This document shows, piece after piece, positions 17,482 to 26,401 of a DNA stretch of 64,000 nucleotides. The DNA lies in the NCBI GenBank assembly GCA_937902315.1, contig CALGUG010000012.1:124001-188000 (forward strand), given 5' to 3'. This DNA comes from an uncultured Chloroflexales bacterium (GTDB lineage: Bacteria; Chloroflexota; Chloroflexia; Chloroflexales; Chloroflexaceae). Made by a program: the position numbers and the translations under genes. A model generated the notes under the pieces. It ran no database searches. It was not told the DNA's origin and worked only from the letters and a program-made list of their open reading frames with translations. Position 1 is the stretch's first letter; each line of letters begins with the position of its first letter.

Positions 17482-17940
17482 TCATTCTAGTTCATCGGCG
17501 CTCGGCTCTTGAAACCAGCTCGACCAAAGGTCTAGCTCTTCCTTCGTCACTGTAAAGCTACCTTCTGGAAGATCAGCGTTTCGCCGCTCAAGACGCCTCC
17601 ACAGTTCATCAGGTTCAACCGCTAAATAGATCAGCTGTACTTTTGCACCTAAAGCTTCAGCCTCTCGTCGATAGAAGTCGCGCTCTTCCCGCGACCAAAA
17701 TCCCCACTCTAAAATAACATTACAGCCCAAAACCAAACAGCGTTTCGCCACCTGCCACTGGAGCGATTCGACCGGCGTACGCAAGCGGTCGAGCTCCGCG
17801 CGATCGTTGACATCAGCGATAATCTGCGTGATCCATTCATCGGGCGAAAAACGTATCGCCGAGTGCTGCTGTTCAAGCTCTCTTGCAAGGGTTGTTTTGC
17901 CTGCACCCGGCAGACCACAGATCAAAAAAAGCGTTGCCAT
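17482..17940 (-). CDS. P-loop kinase-like ATPase (AAA_33 type)
   Basis: A 152-residue P-loop protein. Walker A is GLPGAGKTT (residues 9-17), a DEW-type acid follows in RFSPDEWI (about 32-39), and an LID-like arginine stretch WRRLERRN is near 115-122. These features match small AAA_33/zeta-toxin-like kinases, a group that also includes chloramphenicol 3-O-phosphotransferase and polynucleotide-kinase-like enzymes. It heads the operon that ends with the ANT(4')-like gene, so a small-molecule phosphotransferase role in resistance is one possibility. The substrate is unknown. Confidence 0.82.
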   Translation of the reverse strand: MATLFLICGLPGAGKTTLARELEQQHSAIRFSPDEWITQIIADVNDRAELDRLRTPVESLQWQVAKRCLVLGCNVILEWGFWSREERDFYRREAEALGAKVQLIYLAVEPDELWRRLERRNADLPEGSFTVTKEELDLWSSWFQEPSADELE

Positions 17941-18844
17941 AACACCATCTTCTCTGCGCCAATCCGCTGCATGCTCTAAGGTCTCAACCCTTGCCCAGCC
18001 GATCGCAATGTCATTCCTAGCATTACAGCCTGCTCAACAGAGCTAAACGATCTTGAGCCTGCCTGTACGCATGGTCAAAAGGTACATGCTAGCCATGAGC
18101 CTCGACAAGAACAGCTAGGTCTGAAGAGCCGCTTACGAGGTTAGGTCTAGCTTTATGCTTGCAAAACCTACGTCGAGATCGCTGCTGTGCCTCTAGTATA
18201 AACCTTATCTGATTATAGAATGATACCAGAAGACAGATCGTTCAAAACAGAGCGCGCCATGTGGCCAAATTGCGAAGTCGTGGCGTGAAAAATGCTTACT
18301 ACACATATAGAAAAGATGCTTTGGGTCTAGCCCATTAAGCCAACATTCCTCTCAGTAGCAGCACCACCCTATAAGCTCGCTCGCTCCGCCACCCTATAGA
18401 GAACGTAGGCATAGGAATTTTAAAGCTATTTTAACCACAATAGGCGAGCTGTACAATCGAAGGTGACTAGCACAAAAGAAAATAGCCTTTCTGTACTAGA
18501 AATATTCCGTCAAAGGACTGGGGCAATTTTTTATTTTTTTGATATGATACTACTTGAATCAGCTGAAGTGTAATCAACCCATACAAACTCTCCCCATTGG
18601 CGGGCCAATGTGTTCCTGCCTAACACTTTTATACAGAGCCGATTCTGGTTGTCGATGCAGCCATTCTACTCCTTGTTCTAGCTCACACCTCTAGTTTCTT
18701 CTAACTGGCTGCCTGTCTTTAACGAGCGAGACATCCTTCACAGCCACAAGACCGTCTCAGCAGTTTCTCATCTTCCAGCGAAAACATTTCGCGTTTGTCA
18801 TTCGTCTACTAAATTATAAAGGGCATAAAAAGGAGAAGACAGCA
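17941..18844. other. Gene-poor AT-rich region
   Basis: About 900 bp between divergent operons. I see no credible reading frame, tRNA or strong hairpin. It must hold the promoter of the kinase operon near 17950-18050 and that of the 71-aa gene near its right end, but no hexamer pair is convincing. Base composition is more AT-rich than the flanking genes. Confidence 0.6.
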
Positions 18845-19060
18845 ATGGGGACAGAATTCACAACGTCTACAATTGCTTTGCGCGTATGGCAAGAGGAACG
18901 AATGGGGCATATCTGGCGTTGTGCCTTTAATGAGGGCAGCGGAGAGGTCGTCGTAAGCTTTCCCAACACGGCGGCTATGGGAGACTTTATCGCTGAACAG
19001 GTTGGTTTGGGTCTCTTAGAAGAAGAAGAATATGAACACTTCCGAGCAATGACCTTCTAA
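18845..19060 (+). CDS. Small acidic protein, 71 aa
   Basis: A 71-residue protein with no family that I recognise. It has an amphipathic beta-rich middle (WRCAFNEGSGEVVVSFP) and an acidic C-terminal helix (LGLLEEEEYEHFRAM). AGGAG lies 12 bases before the ATG. A second, very short frame with its own ribosome site follows 17 bases later, and both precede a strong terminator, so the gene is likely expressed. Function unknown. Confidence 0.6.
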   Translation: MGTEFTTSTIALRVWQEERMGHIWRCAFNEGSGEVVVSFPNTAAMGDFIAEQVGLGLLEEEEYEHFRAMTF

Positions 19061-19077
19061 ACAAAGGACGTCGCAGC

Positions 19078-19134
19078 ATGACTACCAAGAAATACATCTG
19101 CTTTCAGGTCCTCTACCTAGACGATCTACACTAA
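19078..19134 (+). CDS. Possible 18-aa peptide gene
   Basis: An 18-codon frame (MTTKKYICFQVLYLDDLH) with AAAGGA ten bases before its ATG. It starts 17 bases after the preceding stop, and its own stop TAA lies inside the left arm of the terminator palindrome. It may be a real short peptide or a leader. There is no homology evidence. Confidence 0.35.
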   Translation: MTTKKYICFQVLYLDDLH

Positions 19135-19162
19135 AAACGCCGGGAATTCCCGGCGTTTTTAG
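19131..19162. terminator. Perfect 32-bp palindromic bidirectional terminator
   Basis: Every base of the 32 pairs around the EcoRI-like centre GAATTC, with T-runs on both sides. It ends both the small-protein transcript and the convergent RRM gene, whose stop is 22 bases away. Confidence 0.9.
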
Positions 19163-19183
19163 TATCTGCTTCACGAAAGCGCT

Positions 19184-19489
19184 TTACCAGCGCCCCGATC
19201 CACCTCGATCACGGTCGGTGCCTCCTGGGCGTCGGCTGCCACTGTTGCGGGCCTCAGCCTCGTTTACACGTACCGGACGGCCATTCAATTCGCGACCATC
19301 AACAGCGCGAATGACATCCGAAATGCTATCCGTTTCAATTTCCACAAAGCCGAAACCGCGTGAGCGACCGGTTTCGCGGTCGGTGATCACACGGGCGCTT
19401 TGAACCTCTCCGAACGAAGAGAAGAGGTCGCCAAGTTCCGCGTCGGTAACGCTCCAAGACAGATTTCCAACAAACAGTCGCGCAAGCAT
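19184..19489 (-). CDS. RRM-type RNA-binding protein
   Basis: A 101-residue protein with a single RNA recognition motif. RNP2 is LFVGNL (residues 5-10) and RNP1 is RGFGFVEI (44-51). A Gly/Arg/Asp-rich tail follows (GGTDRDRGGSGRW). Bacterial proteins of this kind, best known in cyanobacteria and some other phyla, are often cold-induced RNA chaperones. ATG at 19489 has AAAGGA about ten bases upstream; the longer frame from 19543 is rejected. An inverted repeat lies about 57 bases upstream and may control the leader. Confidence 0.92.
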   Translation of the reverse strand: MLARLFVGNLSWSVTDAELGDLFSSFGEVQSARVITDRETGRSRGFGFVEIETDSISDVIRAVDGRELNGRPVRVNEAEARNSGSRRPGGTDRDRGGSGRW

Positions 19490-19545
19490 CGAGCCAGGAT
19501 CCTTTCTGCACCCACAACGTGCATTAACAAACAATGCGCTCAATC

Positions 19546-19580
19546 CTTTAAGAATAGAGTATTGAAGTCTATTCTTAAAG
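19546..19580 (-). promoter_or_regulatory. 13-bp inverted repeat in leader of RRM gene
   Basis: CTTTAAGAATAGA and TCTATTCTTAAAG, a perfect 13-bp pair with a 9-nt loop, 57-91 bases upstream of the start codon. It could be an operator or, if transcribed, a melting hairpin of the kind used in cold-shock leaders. Confidence 0.55.
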
Positions 19581-20640
19581 CTCTGTTATTCGTCCTGCCC
19601 ACTTCAAAAATTAGGCCGGCTTTGGGTGATCTCGGTTCTATTACACTATATTATGCAAAGAGACCTTCATCAATCACCCACAATAACAGCTACACTAGTC
19701 TATCATGAAATGATCCAAATTTCTAGCCCCTTTTTGTTTTTTCATTAAAGTTTTACAAAATCTCCAACAACTTAGTAATTCTGAAGCAAATCTGACAACA
19801 ATAAACCACTGTTCTCCCATAAGCGGAAACAGTTCATGATAACGCCATATATGTTGAATTTTCAGCTTATATTAGGCAGTTTTTCTGTTTAACAAACTAT
19901 GTAGCATTCTTCGCCATAACTTAGATCGCTTCATAGCTTAGATCAGCTTGAATTCGCTCTAAAAATAGGATTTAATAGTGGATAGAATGTTTTGAGTAAT
20001 TACTTAAAAATATCCCTGATGTGCCATGGTCGTTTCTTGATTCCACGGAATAGAATGCTACAAACTATTGACGCTTCTTTCGGAGTATACTCCGCTTCAA
20101 AGAGGTTTTGTAACGAAGAGGACTTTTTGAGAGCTTTTGGATACTTTTGAATGCTAGATATAAGAGCCAAGCGAATAGTTATCAGTCTCAACAAGCAGTA
20201 CAATAGTTTATTCCGACCAGAGAGAAAAAGGATGATTCGATTCAACCCGATAAAGAGAAAGCACGCCCCTCATCCCAATAGAAGTAGCAGAGAAGTGATA
20301 CCGAGGAGATCTACAACAGCGGATAAACAAAGAACCAGTTTGTTAGCGAGGTAAACTTTCATCATATGTATGCATTGTACCACGATAGGCAAGACTTGTC
20401 ATAAGGGATTCTCCTGCGTCTTTGTAACATTTAGGGCTGATCACAGCTTGTCGTTCGAGAGTCGATCATTCTTGCGAGACGCGACGCTTCCTGCCGAACG
20501 TCTCGCTCGTGAGAAAAAACGTTGCCAGTTGACCCGATTCGACCATGACTCTTTCCATTTCGGCAGCTTTTTACGTAAATCGGTCGAATCGCTTGTGCGC
20601 CTAATTTGCTGAAGCAATCTTCTCGCTCGTAAAGGAGCTT
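19581..20640. other. Gene-poor AT-rich region
   Basis: About 1.06 kb between the divergent RRM and WYL-regulator genes. Frames up to 81 codons exist on both strands but lack ribosome sites and protein-like composition. Poly-T and poly-A tracts are frequent up to 20.15 kb. No tRNA, known riboswitch or long repeat is visible. The promoters of both flanking genes must be here. Confidence 0.6.
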
Positions 20641-21675
20641 ATGAACCGCTTTGAGCGCGCCTTAGGAATCGTTTTGTTATTGCAATCGGGACGCACACTC
20701 TCGTCGAGTGAGCTGGCTCGCCGCTTTGAGGTCTCGGTGCGCACCATCTATCGCGACATCGATATGCTCTGCGCTCTTGGAGTGCCGATCTATGCCGAAC
20801 AAGGTCGTGGGGGTGGTTTTCGCTTGGTCGAGGGCTATCTGCTACCACCGATTATGTTTTCGCTTGGAGAGGCGACCTCGCTGCTGACGGGGCTAGCGCT
20901 CTTGGCACGGCTTCGGGTGCGTCCCTTCGCCAACGATCTCCAAAGCGCGAGCGATAAGCTGTTGGCTGCCCTACCCAAACATATGCAAAACGTGCTCGCC
21001 CAGAGTGAGCAGATCATTGGCTTTGAACGAACGCCGCGCGATATCTTCCACACCGATACCGATGGCGAAACCCAAACTCAAGCCGAAGCTATCCAGCTAG
21101 AGAGCGAAGTGATCACGCGCTTTCTTGAAGCGATCTACCACGGCCAAGCCGTCAGCTTCGTCTACCAAACGCGCTATAGCGCACCCAAACAGCGTATCCA
21201 GCAGCCGTTAGGTCTGTTTTGGGATCGCGAACGCTGGTATTTAGTGACCTTGCCGCTTGAAGAAGGCCAAAGCAGCCGCATCTGGCGGGCCGATCGAGTA
21301 TTGTCCTTGGTTGCTGCTCACAAGCTAGAGCAGCCTAAAAGCGAGTTTCGGATCGAGCAGGTTTTGGGGCGACGCTGGCTTCAGCAGGCCATGCAAGACT
21401 GGATGCAGAGTTCACCTGTGCTGTTGCGGATCACGGCCGAGCAGGCCAAGCGTTTGCAAGAAGATTGGTACTACGCCTACGCCGAGTTCAAACCCCAAAA
21501 CGATGGCAGCGTCTTGATGCGCTACGGCGAGTATGTCCCAGCTTTGGCCTTTGCGCTGCTGCGCTGGCTTGGGCCGGGCGCCGAACTGCTCGAACCTGTC
21601 GCGTGGCGGGCCGCTTTGGCCCAAGAGCTGCGCACTATGCTGGCCGTCTATGAAAACGATGCCAACAGCGCCTAA
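20641..21675 (+). CDS. WYL-domain HTH transcriptional regulator (YafY-like)
   Basis: A 344-residue regulator. The N-terminal HTH_11 winged helix (about residues 1-60) shows LSSSELARRFEVSVRTIYRDI. A WYL domain follows (about 140-215; WYL occurs as RWYLVTL), and the C terminus has the WCX-like part with ALLRWLGPGAELLEP. Such proteins sense small ligands or nucleic acids and usually control neighbouring genes. AAAGGAG precedes the ATG by five bases. The DinB-like gene begins 75 bases downstream and is a common partner. Confidence 0.92.
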   Translation: MNRFERALGIVLLLQSGRTLSSSELARRFEVSVRTIYRDIDMLCALGVPIYAEQGRGGGFRLVEGYLLPPIMFSLGEATSLLTGLALLARLRVRPFANDLQSASDKLLAALPKHMQNVLAQSEQIIGFERTPRDIFHTDTDGETQTQAEAIQLESEVITRFLEAIYHGQAVSFVYQTRYSAPKQRIQQPLGLFWDRERWYLVTLPLEEGQSSRIWRADRVLSLVAAHKLEQPKSEFRIEQVLGRRWLQQAMQDWMQSSPVLLRITAEQAKRLQEDWYYAYAEFKPQNDGSVLMRYGEYVPALAFALLRWLGPGAELLEPVAWRAALAQELRTMLAVYENDANSA

Positions 21676-21750
21676 AAGCTGCCATACAGTTGTCAGGGTT
21701 TGTTTCGTACAATCGTGCTACGTAGTCGCTTTATCAGAAGGGACAAAACG

Positions 21751-22233
21751 ATGAGTATGCCTAACAGCCAACAAGAGTGGAGCATCCATCTGTTCAAAGA
21801 AATCTTTGGCGTGCTGCCAGAAGACAGCCCTAGCTTTGTACTCGACGGCCCATTCCAAGGCGTATTGCCAAGCCTTAATTCGCTCAGCGCTGAAGAGGCT
21901 TCGCTGGCCTATGCACCCGAAAAGGTAACAATCGCGGGGCATAGTGGCCACATTCTCTTTCTGCTTGACTATTTTCGCTCTATGGCGCGCGGCCAGAAGC
22001 CCAACAGCGACTGGGATTGGAGCTGGCGCTATAGTCAGGTCAGCGCCGAAGAGTGGCAGGATCTGCGCAGCCAGATTCAGGCTGCCTTCGACGATGCTCT
22101 TCAACTGATGCAGCAGAGCGAGTGGAACGATCAGATCGCGGGCGGCAGCCAGGTCTTGCTCAGCCACGTCGGCTATCATATCGGTCAGATCCGTCAATTG
22201 ATCACATTTGTGCAGCAAGAGCGCGCTGTGTAG
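21751..22233 (+). CDS. DinB-like four-helix metal-dependent protein
   Basis: A 160-residue protein of the DinB/YfiT-like superfamily. Putative metal-binding histidines are in GHSGHILFLLDYFR (about residues 67-80) and HVGYHIGQIRQL (about 140-151), as in thiol-dependent S-transferases of this fold. Function is unknown; cofactor-thiol (bacillithiol or similar) transferases are one class. It is on the same strand as the WYL regulator, 75 bases behind, and is followed by a strong terminator. Confidence 0.82.
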   Translation: MSMPNSQQEWSIHLFKEIFGVLPEDSPSFVLDGPFQGVLPSLNSLSAEEASLAYAPEKVTIAGHSGHILFLLDYFRSMARGQKPNSDWDWSWRYSQVSAEEWQDLRSQIQAAFDDALQLMQQSEWNDQIAGGSQVLLSHVGYHIGQIRQLITFVQQERAV

Positions 22234-22253
22234 CACTCATATACATCACCAAG

Positions 22254-22283
22254 AAGGCGAACGCATAGAGCTGCGTTCGCCTT
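22254..22283 (+). terminator. Hairpin terminator after DinB-like gene
   Basis: A perfect 12-bp stem (22254-22265 with 22272-22283), a 6-nt loop and a TTCT tail, 20 bases after the stop. Confidence 0.88.
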
Positions 22284-22339
22284 TTCTCGTTATCCGCAAT
22301 CGCTTGGTGGTGCAGGGTTTTAAGGCGAGCTCTGCTCGC

Positions 22340-22436
22340 AGCTAGCACTTTGAGGCTGCGGGAGGGATGTTGATAGCCGTAGGCGGACGCGCCAAGGACT
22401 TCTTTGGGGAAGAGACGACGCCGCCCTGCTATTGAC
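22340..22436 (+). repeat. Core repeat copy 7
   Basis: Core at 22374-22391, with the TTCTTTGGGGAAGAGAC arm to the right. Lies after the terminator and before the cupin gene. Confidence 0.85.
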
Positions 22437-22492
22437 AGAGCTGTTAGTCTGGTTTTAGAGAACAGGCCGATTAGAAATGAAAGGGAGCGAGG

Positions 22493-22888
22493 ATGCCAGA
22501 AGCGCTTATTGTGCCCGCGTATGGATTACGATCAGAGGGTCAAGCAGCGATTGCGGCTTTTGGGCGCTCGTTCGATATTCAAGAGTGGAGCGGCAGCGGG
22601 CCAGACTATCTACACGTCCACTATTCCGACGATGAAGCATGGCATATCCTCGAAGGGACGCTGACCTTTCGCTTCCTCGACCGCATTCGAGAGGCGAGCG
22701 CAGGCACGACCGTGTTTGTGCCCGCCGGAGTGGCCCACGCCTACTACGAAGCGGCTGGGCCAACCCGCTACCTGATTATTATGACGCCACGACTGCGCGA
22801 GCTGATCGCAACCCTGCATAGAATGCCACTAAGCGAGCATCAAGCTGTTATGAAGCAGTACGATTCGGAGATTCTTGATCCGGTCTAA
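22493..22888 (+). CDS. Cupin domain protein
   Basis: A 131-residue single-domain cupin. Motif 1 is HVHYSDDEAWHILEG (metal-binding His, His, Glu/His pattern near residues 40-54), and motif 2 is VPAGVAHAYYE (about 79-89). It probably binds a divalent metal; activity could be isomerase, dioxygenase or merely binding. It stands alone. A GGGAGCGAGG ribosome site precedes the ATG. Confidence 0.85.
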   Translation: MPEALIVPAYGLRSEGQAAIAAFGRSFDIQEWSGSGPDYLHVHYSDDEAWHILEGTLTFRFLDRIREASAGTTVFVPAGVAHAYYEAAGPTRYLIIMTPRLRELIATLHRMPLSEHQAVMKQYDSEILDPV

Positions 22889-23011
22889 TCCTACAATCGA
22901 TAGCAAGCCCAAAACGTATTATAATCAGCCATTGGATAGAATAGACTTTTACTGAAGCTCTTTGATGGCTTAGGACGAGCTATCTCTTTATCCTAATCTG
23001 GGAGAATAAGC

Positions 23012-24334
23012 ATGTCTCAGGCTACGATGGAGATTTGGGGCAAGATCGCCGAAGCTCGGCAGCAAGCGCGTATCGATGGATGGTTGGACTCGCCTCTGAT
23101 TCAAGATCTCTATGTACAGCCTTTGATAGGCATGGTCTTCACCACGGGAGAGAAGGTTTGGCTCAAGAAGCTGATTGAGCAATTTGAGATCTCGCCGCAG
23201 AGCCGTTGGCTCAGCATTGGCTGCGGCAACGGCGGCTGGGAGCTGTATATCGCTGAAAGCGGCTTCTGCGAGCAGATCGAAGGGATCGATATCTCACCCC
23301 ACGCGATCCGCATCGCCCAAGATGCGGCGAGCAGTCGCGCCATTAACAACGCCCACTTCCGAGCCTGCGATATCCAAGCCGAGCGCCTGCCTGAACAGGC
23401 CTACGATGTGGTGCTCTTTTCGATGAGCTTGCACCATGTCGAGCGGCTGGAATATGTGCTGGCCGAAGTGCTGCGTAGCCTGCGTCCGGGCGGTTATCTG
23501 ATTATCAACGAATACGTCGGGCCGAGTCGCTGGCAATGGGACGATCAGCGTCTCACGATCATCAACACTCTGCTGGCCGCACTGCCGCCTCACTACCGCA
23601 TACACAGCCAAAGCAACGAGATCAAAAGCGTCGAAGAACGCCCCAGCATCGAATTTATGAAGCATATCGATCCTTCTGAATCGGTGCGCTCAGCCGATAT
23701 TTTGCCCGTCATCAAGCGCTATTTTGAGGTTGTGGCGGAATATCCCTACGGCGGCGCGATCTTGCACAAGCTGCTAGAGTATATCGTGGGCAACTTCGAC
23801 CCCGACAAGCCCGAAGATATCAATCTGCTGATGCTGCTATGCAGTTTTGAGCAAGCCTTGGTGAAAGCTGGAATCGTCGAGAACGACTTTCTGGCGCTGG
23901 TGGCGCGCAAGCGTAAAGTGGCGGTTCGCCCAAGTTGGCTCGATTTCAAGCAGATCGATGCCCAGATCGTGAAAGGGGTCTATCCGGTGGAAGAGAGCGA
24001 TCAGCAGCGACCATTTTGTTGGACCAGCGCCGAGGCTCAGTTTGTTTTGGAACGACCTGCCCAAGCCCGTCTGCTCGCCATGCAGGTGCTGCTGCCGCCC
24101 GTCGCTCGCACGCTCACGATCAAAATCAACGATCAAGTGGTGAGCTGTGTGCGCTCGAAGGACAGCGCGCAGCTGGGCAAATGGCAGGAGCTGTTTGTCT
24201 ATCTACCGCCTATCTCAGAGCAAGAGCCAACGATCTCATTTGAGCTTGATAGGGCTTGGTCGCCCCAAGAGCTCTTTCAGCAAGCTGACACGCGCGAGCT
24301 GGGTATTGCGCTGCGCGATCTGCGCTTTCTTTAG
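23012..24334 (+). CDS. SAM-dependent methyltransferase with C-terminal beta domain
   Basis: A 440-residue protein. The class I methyltransferase domain (about residues 60-200) has motif I LSIGCGNGGWE (67-77), an acidic GIDIS end to strand 2, and LRPGGYLIINE. The last 90 residues form a second domain whose pattern (LTIKINDQVV, ELFVYLPP, ISFELDRAWSPQEL, RELGIALRDLRF) resembles the beta-sandwich attached to glycan-modifying methyltransferases and glycosyltransferases. Cytoplasmic. A sugar or cell-surface polymer acceptor is likely but not shown. Confidence 0.85.
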   Translation: MSQATMEIWGKIAEARQQARIDGWLDSPLIQDLYVQPLIGMVFTTGEKVWLKKLIEQFEISPQSRWLSIGCGNGGWELYIAESGFCEQIEGIDISPHAIRIAQDAASSRAINNAHFRACDIQAERLPEQAYDVVLFSMSLHHVERLEYVLAEVLRSLRPGGYLIINEYVGPSRWQWDDQRLTIINTLLAALPPHYRIHSQSNEIKSVEERPSIEFMKHIDPSESVRSADILPVIKRYFEVVAEYPYGGAILHKLLEYIVGNFDPDKPEDINLLMLLCSFEQALVKAGIVENDFLALVARKRKVAVRPSWLDFKQIDAQIVKGVYPVEESDQQRPFCWTSAEAQFVLERPAQARLLAMQVLLPPVARTLTIKINDQVVSCVRSKDSAQLGKWQELFVYLPPISEQEPTISFELDRAWSPQELFQQADTRELGIALRDLRFL

Positions 24335-24382
24335 CCTGTTGAGAGTGGATAGCATTTCGGGGACACCGAAGATTCTAGCTAA

Positions 24383-24490
24383 TACCAAATCCGGTTGATT
24401 AATTCTATTTGGCCTTGGGCAGAGTGGAACTTGACCATGTTTGTTGTGAGAAATTTCGCGCTGTAGCGCGAAATTTCTCACAACTTCTTT
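24383..24490 (+). mobile_element. Truncated MITE with intact hairpin
   Basis: Left TIR TACCAAATCCGG after flank TAA. A perfect 19-bp hairpin is at 24443-24484. The right TIR is missing and the copy runs into the long repeat starting near 24500. Confidence 0.7.
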
Positions 24491-24499
24491 CCTCAGAAC

Positions 24500-24832
24500 G
24501 GCAGAGGCAGGCTCCCTTCTCCCGCAACTGTACATTACCCACAAATCGACATACGGTCAGCGTTATCTGCCCTCACCCCCCGGCCCCCTCTCCCGCACTG
24601 CGGGCGAGGGGGTGAATGTTGTACAAGCTCTCCGCGTTTTGTGCTCTCAAGGATACTCCCGCGATGGTATGCAAACGATCGCCTTTTGCTGCCGACACGA
24701 CTTTTGGCTAATGCATAGATGGGGAAGAAGGGCCGGGGATGAGGGTTGCTTAGCCCATCTGATAGCCGAAGGCGGACGCGCTAGAGATCGAATGGAAGGT
24801 GAAGATCTTTCCGCCTCTGTTATGCAAGCAGT
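24500..24832 (+). repeat. Long repeat with core copy 8, inverted partner at 26.65-26.98 kb
   Basis: A roughly 330-bp block holding a CCCTCACCCCCCGGCCCC stretch and the core at 24763-24780. Its near-identical inverse copy lies at about 26650-26980; shorter relatives are at 43716-43890 and 63310-63430. The pair brackets tRNA-Asn and purA. Confidence 0.85.
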
Positions 24833-24855
24833 CTGAGTTGGCAAAGCATAAAAAA

Positions 24856-24883
24856 AGAACGGTAGAAATCTACCGTTCTTTCG
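24856..24883 (-). terminator. Terminator after tRNA-Asn
   Basis: A perfect 13-bp stem with a 2-nt AA/TT centre, followed on the minus strand by a T-run. It starts three bases past the tRNA 3' end. Confidence 0.88.
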
Positions 24884-24885
24884 TT

Positions 24886-24960
24886 TGGCTCCCCGACCAG
24901 GATTCGAACCTGGAACATTCTGATTAACAGTCAGACGCTCTACCGTTGAGCTATCGGGGA
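24886..24960 (-). tRNA. tRNA-Asn (GTT), CCA encoded
   Basis: A 75-nt cloverleaf on the minus strand. The acceptor pairs TCCCCGA with TCGGGGA, the anticodon loop is CTGTTAATC giving anticodon GTT, and the T arm has GGTTCGAATCC. Discriminator G and a genomically encoded CCA are at 24886-24889. Its terminator follows at once. Upstream (24961-25108) lies the 3' end of purA, so it could be co-transcribed with purA or have its own promoter. Confidence 0.96.
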
Positions 24961-25052
24961 TCATTTAGTTTTCGTCTCAACGCGGGTGATTATACATTAA
25001 CTGCGAAATTTTGTCAAATCGCTGTTTTTCTAACCCGCTTGTTGAAGGAGTT

Positions 25053-25093
25053 CATTCCGCCAACGCTCGATATTATAGAACGTTGACGGAATG
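25053..25093 (-). terminator. Imperfect hairpin after purA
   Basis: An interrupted stem pairing CATTCCG with CGGAATG and CAACG with CGTTG. It lacks a T-run, so it may be a processing or weak termination site between purA and the tRNA. Confidence 0.4.
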
Positions 25094-25108
25094 TTTGCAA
25101 GTCACATT

Positions 25109-26401
25109 TTAGAAGATCTCGTTGACGTGGATGATCTGGTCGCGGCCGGGGCCAACCGAGATCATACCGACCCGGGCGCCGATCAGCTGACAGAGGCGAG
25201 CGACATAGTTGGCGGCTGCCTCCGGCAGATCTTGGAAGTTGCGAATATGCGATGTAGGCGTCATCCAACCCGGCATCTCTTCGTAGATCGGTTCGACTTG
25301 GCCCAACACCGACAGATTCGAGGGCGGGTGCGATAGTTCAGCGTCGTGCAGCTTATAGCCAGTGCAGATCTTGATAGACGGCAGTTGGTCGAGCACGTCG
25401 AGCTTGGTGATCACCAAGGTGTCGATGCCGTTTAGCTGAGCCGCATAGCGCGCCAAGACCGCATCGAACCAGCCCACGCGGCGCAGGCGGCCAGTGGTGG
25501 TGCCTACCTCGGCCCAGGGAGTGCCGATCTGGCGCAAGCGGTCGGCATCTTCGCCATCGACTTCGGTCGGGAAGGGACCCTCGCCCACGCGGGTTGCGAA
25601 GGCTTTGAAGACGCCCACCACCGAGTTGAGCGCGCTTGGGCCAATACCGGTGCCCTGACAAGCGCCAGCAGCGCCCGGCGACGACGATGTCACATAGGGG
25701 TAGGTGCCGTGGTCGACATCGAGCAGTGTGCCTTGAGCGCCTTCCAGCAACACAGGCATATTTTTCTCGAGTGCGCGATGCACAATCGGGTGAATATCGG
25801 TGATATAGTCGGCCAACTGGCGACCATAGTCTAAATAGGTTAGATAGGTATCGTGGAGCGAGAGCGGCTGCGCGCCGTAGAGCTTGGTCAGCACGCGGTT
25901 CTTCTCTTCCAAAACAACGCGCAAACGACCGAGCAAGGTCTCTTCGTGCAGCAGATCGCCCATACGAATACCTGAACGGCTCATTTTGTCGGCATAGGCC
26001 GGGCCAATGCCGCGTCCCGTCGTGCCGATGCGCTGATCGCCACGCGAGGTCTCTTGAAGTTGATCGATCATCACGTGATAGGGCATAATCACATGGGCGC
26101 GCTCGCTGATTACCAACCGAGAGGTGCTGATTCCTCGAGCCTGCAAATCAGCGATCTCTTTGATCAATACCTTCGGATCGACCACAACGCCGCTGCCAAT
26201 CACATTGACGATCGAAGGATCAAGGATGCCCGAAGGAAGGATATGGAGTTTAAAGGTTCCGTGTTCGTTGACCACGGTATGGCCCGCATTGTTGCCGCCG
26301 CTATAGCGCACAACCATACGTGCTTTGGCGGCCAAAACATCGATTATATGGCCCTTTCCTTCGTCGCCCCACTGTCCGCCGACGACTGCAACTACCGGCA
26401 T
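25109..26401 (-). CDS. purA: Adenylosuccinate synthetase
   Basis: A 430-residue cytoplasmic GTP-dependent enzyme that joins IMP and aspartate in the first step from IMP to AMP. The phosphate loop GGQWGDEGKG (residues 8-17, with catalytic Asp13), NNAGHTV, the TTRGIGPAY-like region (here TTGRGIGPAYADK) and a C-terminal GPGRDQII are all present. Length matches the family. AGGAGG/GGGGG precedes the ATG. The gene lies between two long inverted repeats together with tRNA-Asn. Confidence 0.98.
   Translation of the reverse strand: MPVVAVVGGQWGDEGKGHIIDVLAAKARMVVRYSGGNNAGHTVVNEHGTFKLHILPSGILDPSIVNVIGSGVVVDPKVLIKEIADLQARGISTSRLVISERAHVIMPYHVMIDQLQETSRGDQRIGTTGRGIGPAYADKMSRSGIRMGDLLHEETLLGRLRVVLEEKNRVLTKLYGAQPLSLHDTYLTYLDYGRQLADYITDIHPIVHRALEKNMPVLLEGAQGTLLDVDHGTYPYVTSSSPGAAGACQGTGIGPSALNSVVGVFKAFATRVGEGPFPTEVDGEDADRLRQIGTPWAEVGTTTGRLRRVGWFDAVLARYAAQLNGIDTLVITKLDVLDQLPSIKICTGYKLHDAELSHPPSNLSVLGQVEPIYEEMPGWMTPTSHIRNFQDLPEAAANYVARLCQLIGARVGMISVGPGRDQIIHVNEIF

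Noticed and set aside
20000..20354. 81- and 67-codon frames in the AT-rich gap
   Set aside because: They overlap each other on opposite strands, lack ribosome sites and have biased AT-driven composition.
24647..24964. 105-codon minus-strand frame over the tRNA
   Set aside because: It runs through tRNA-Asn, its terminator and a repeat, so it cannot be a gene.
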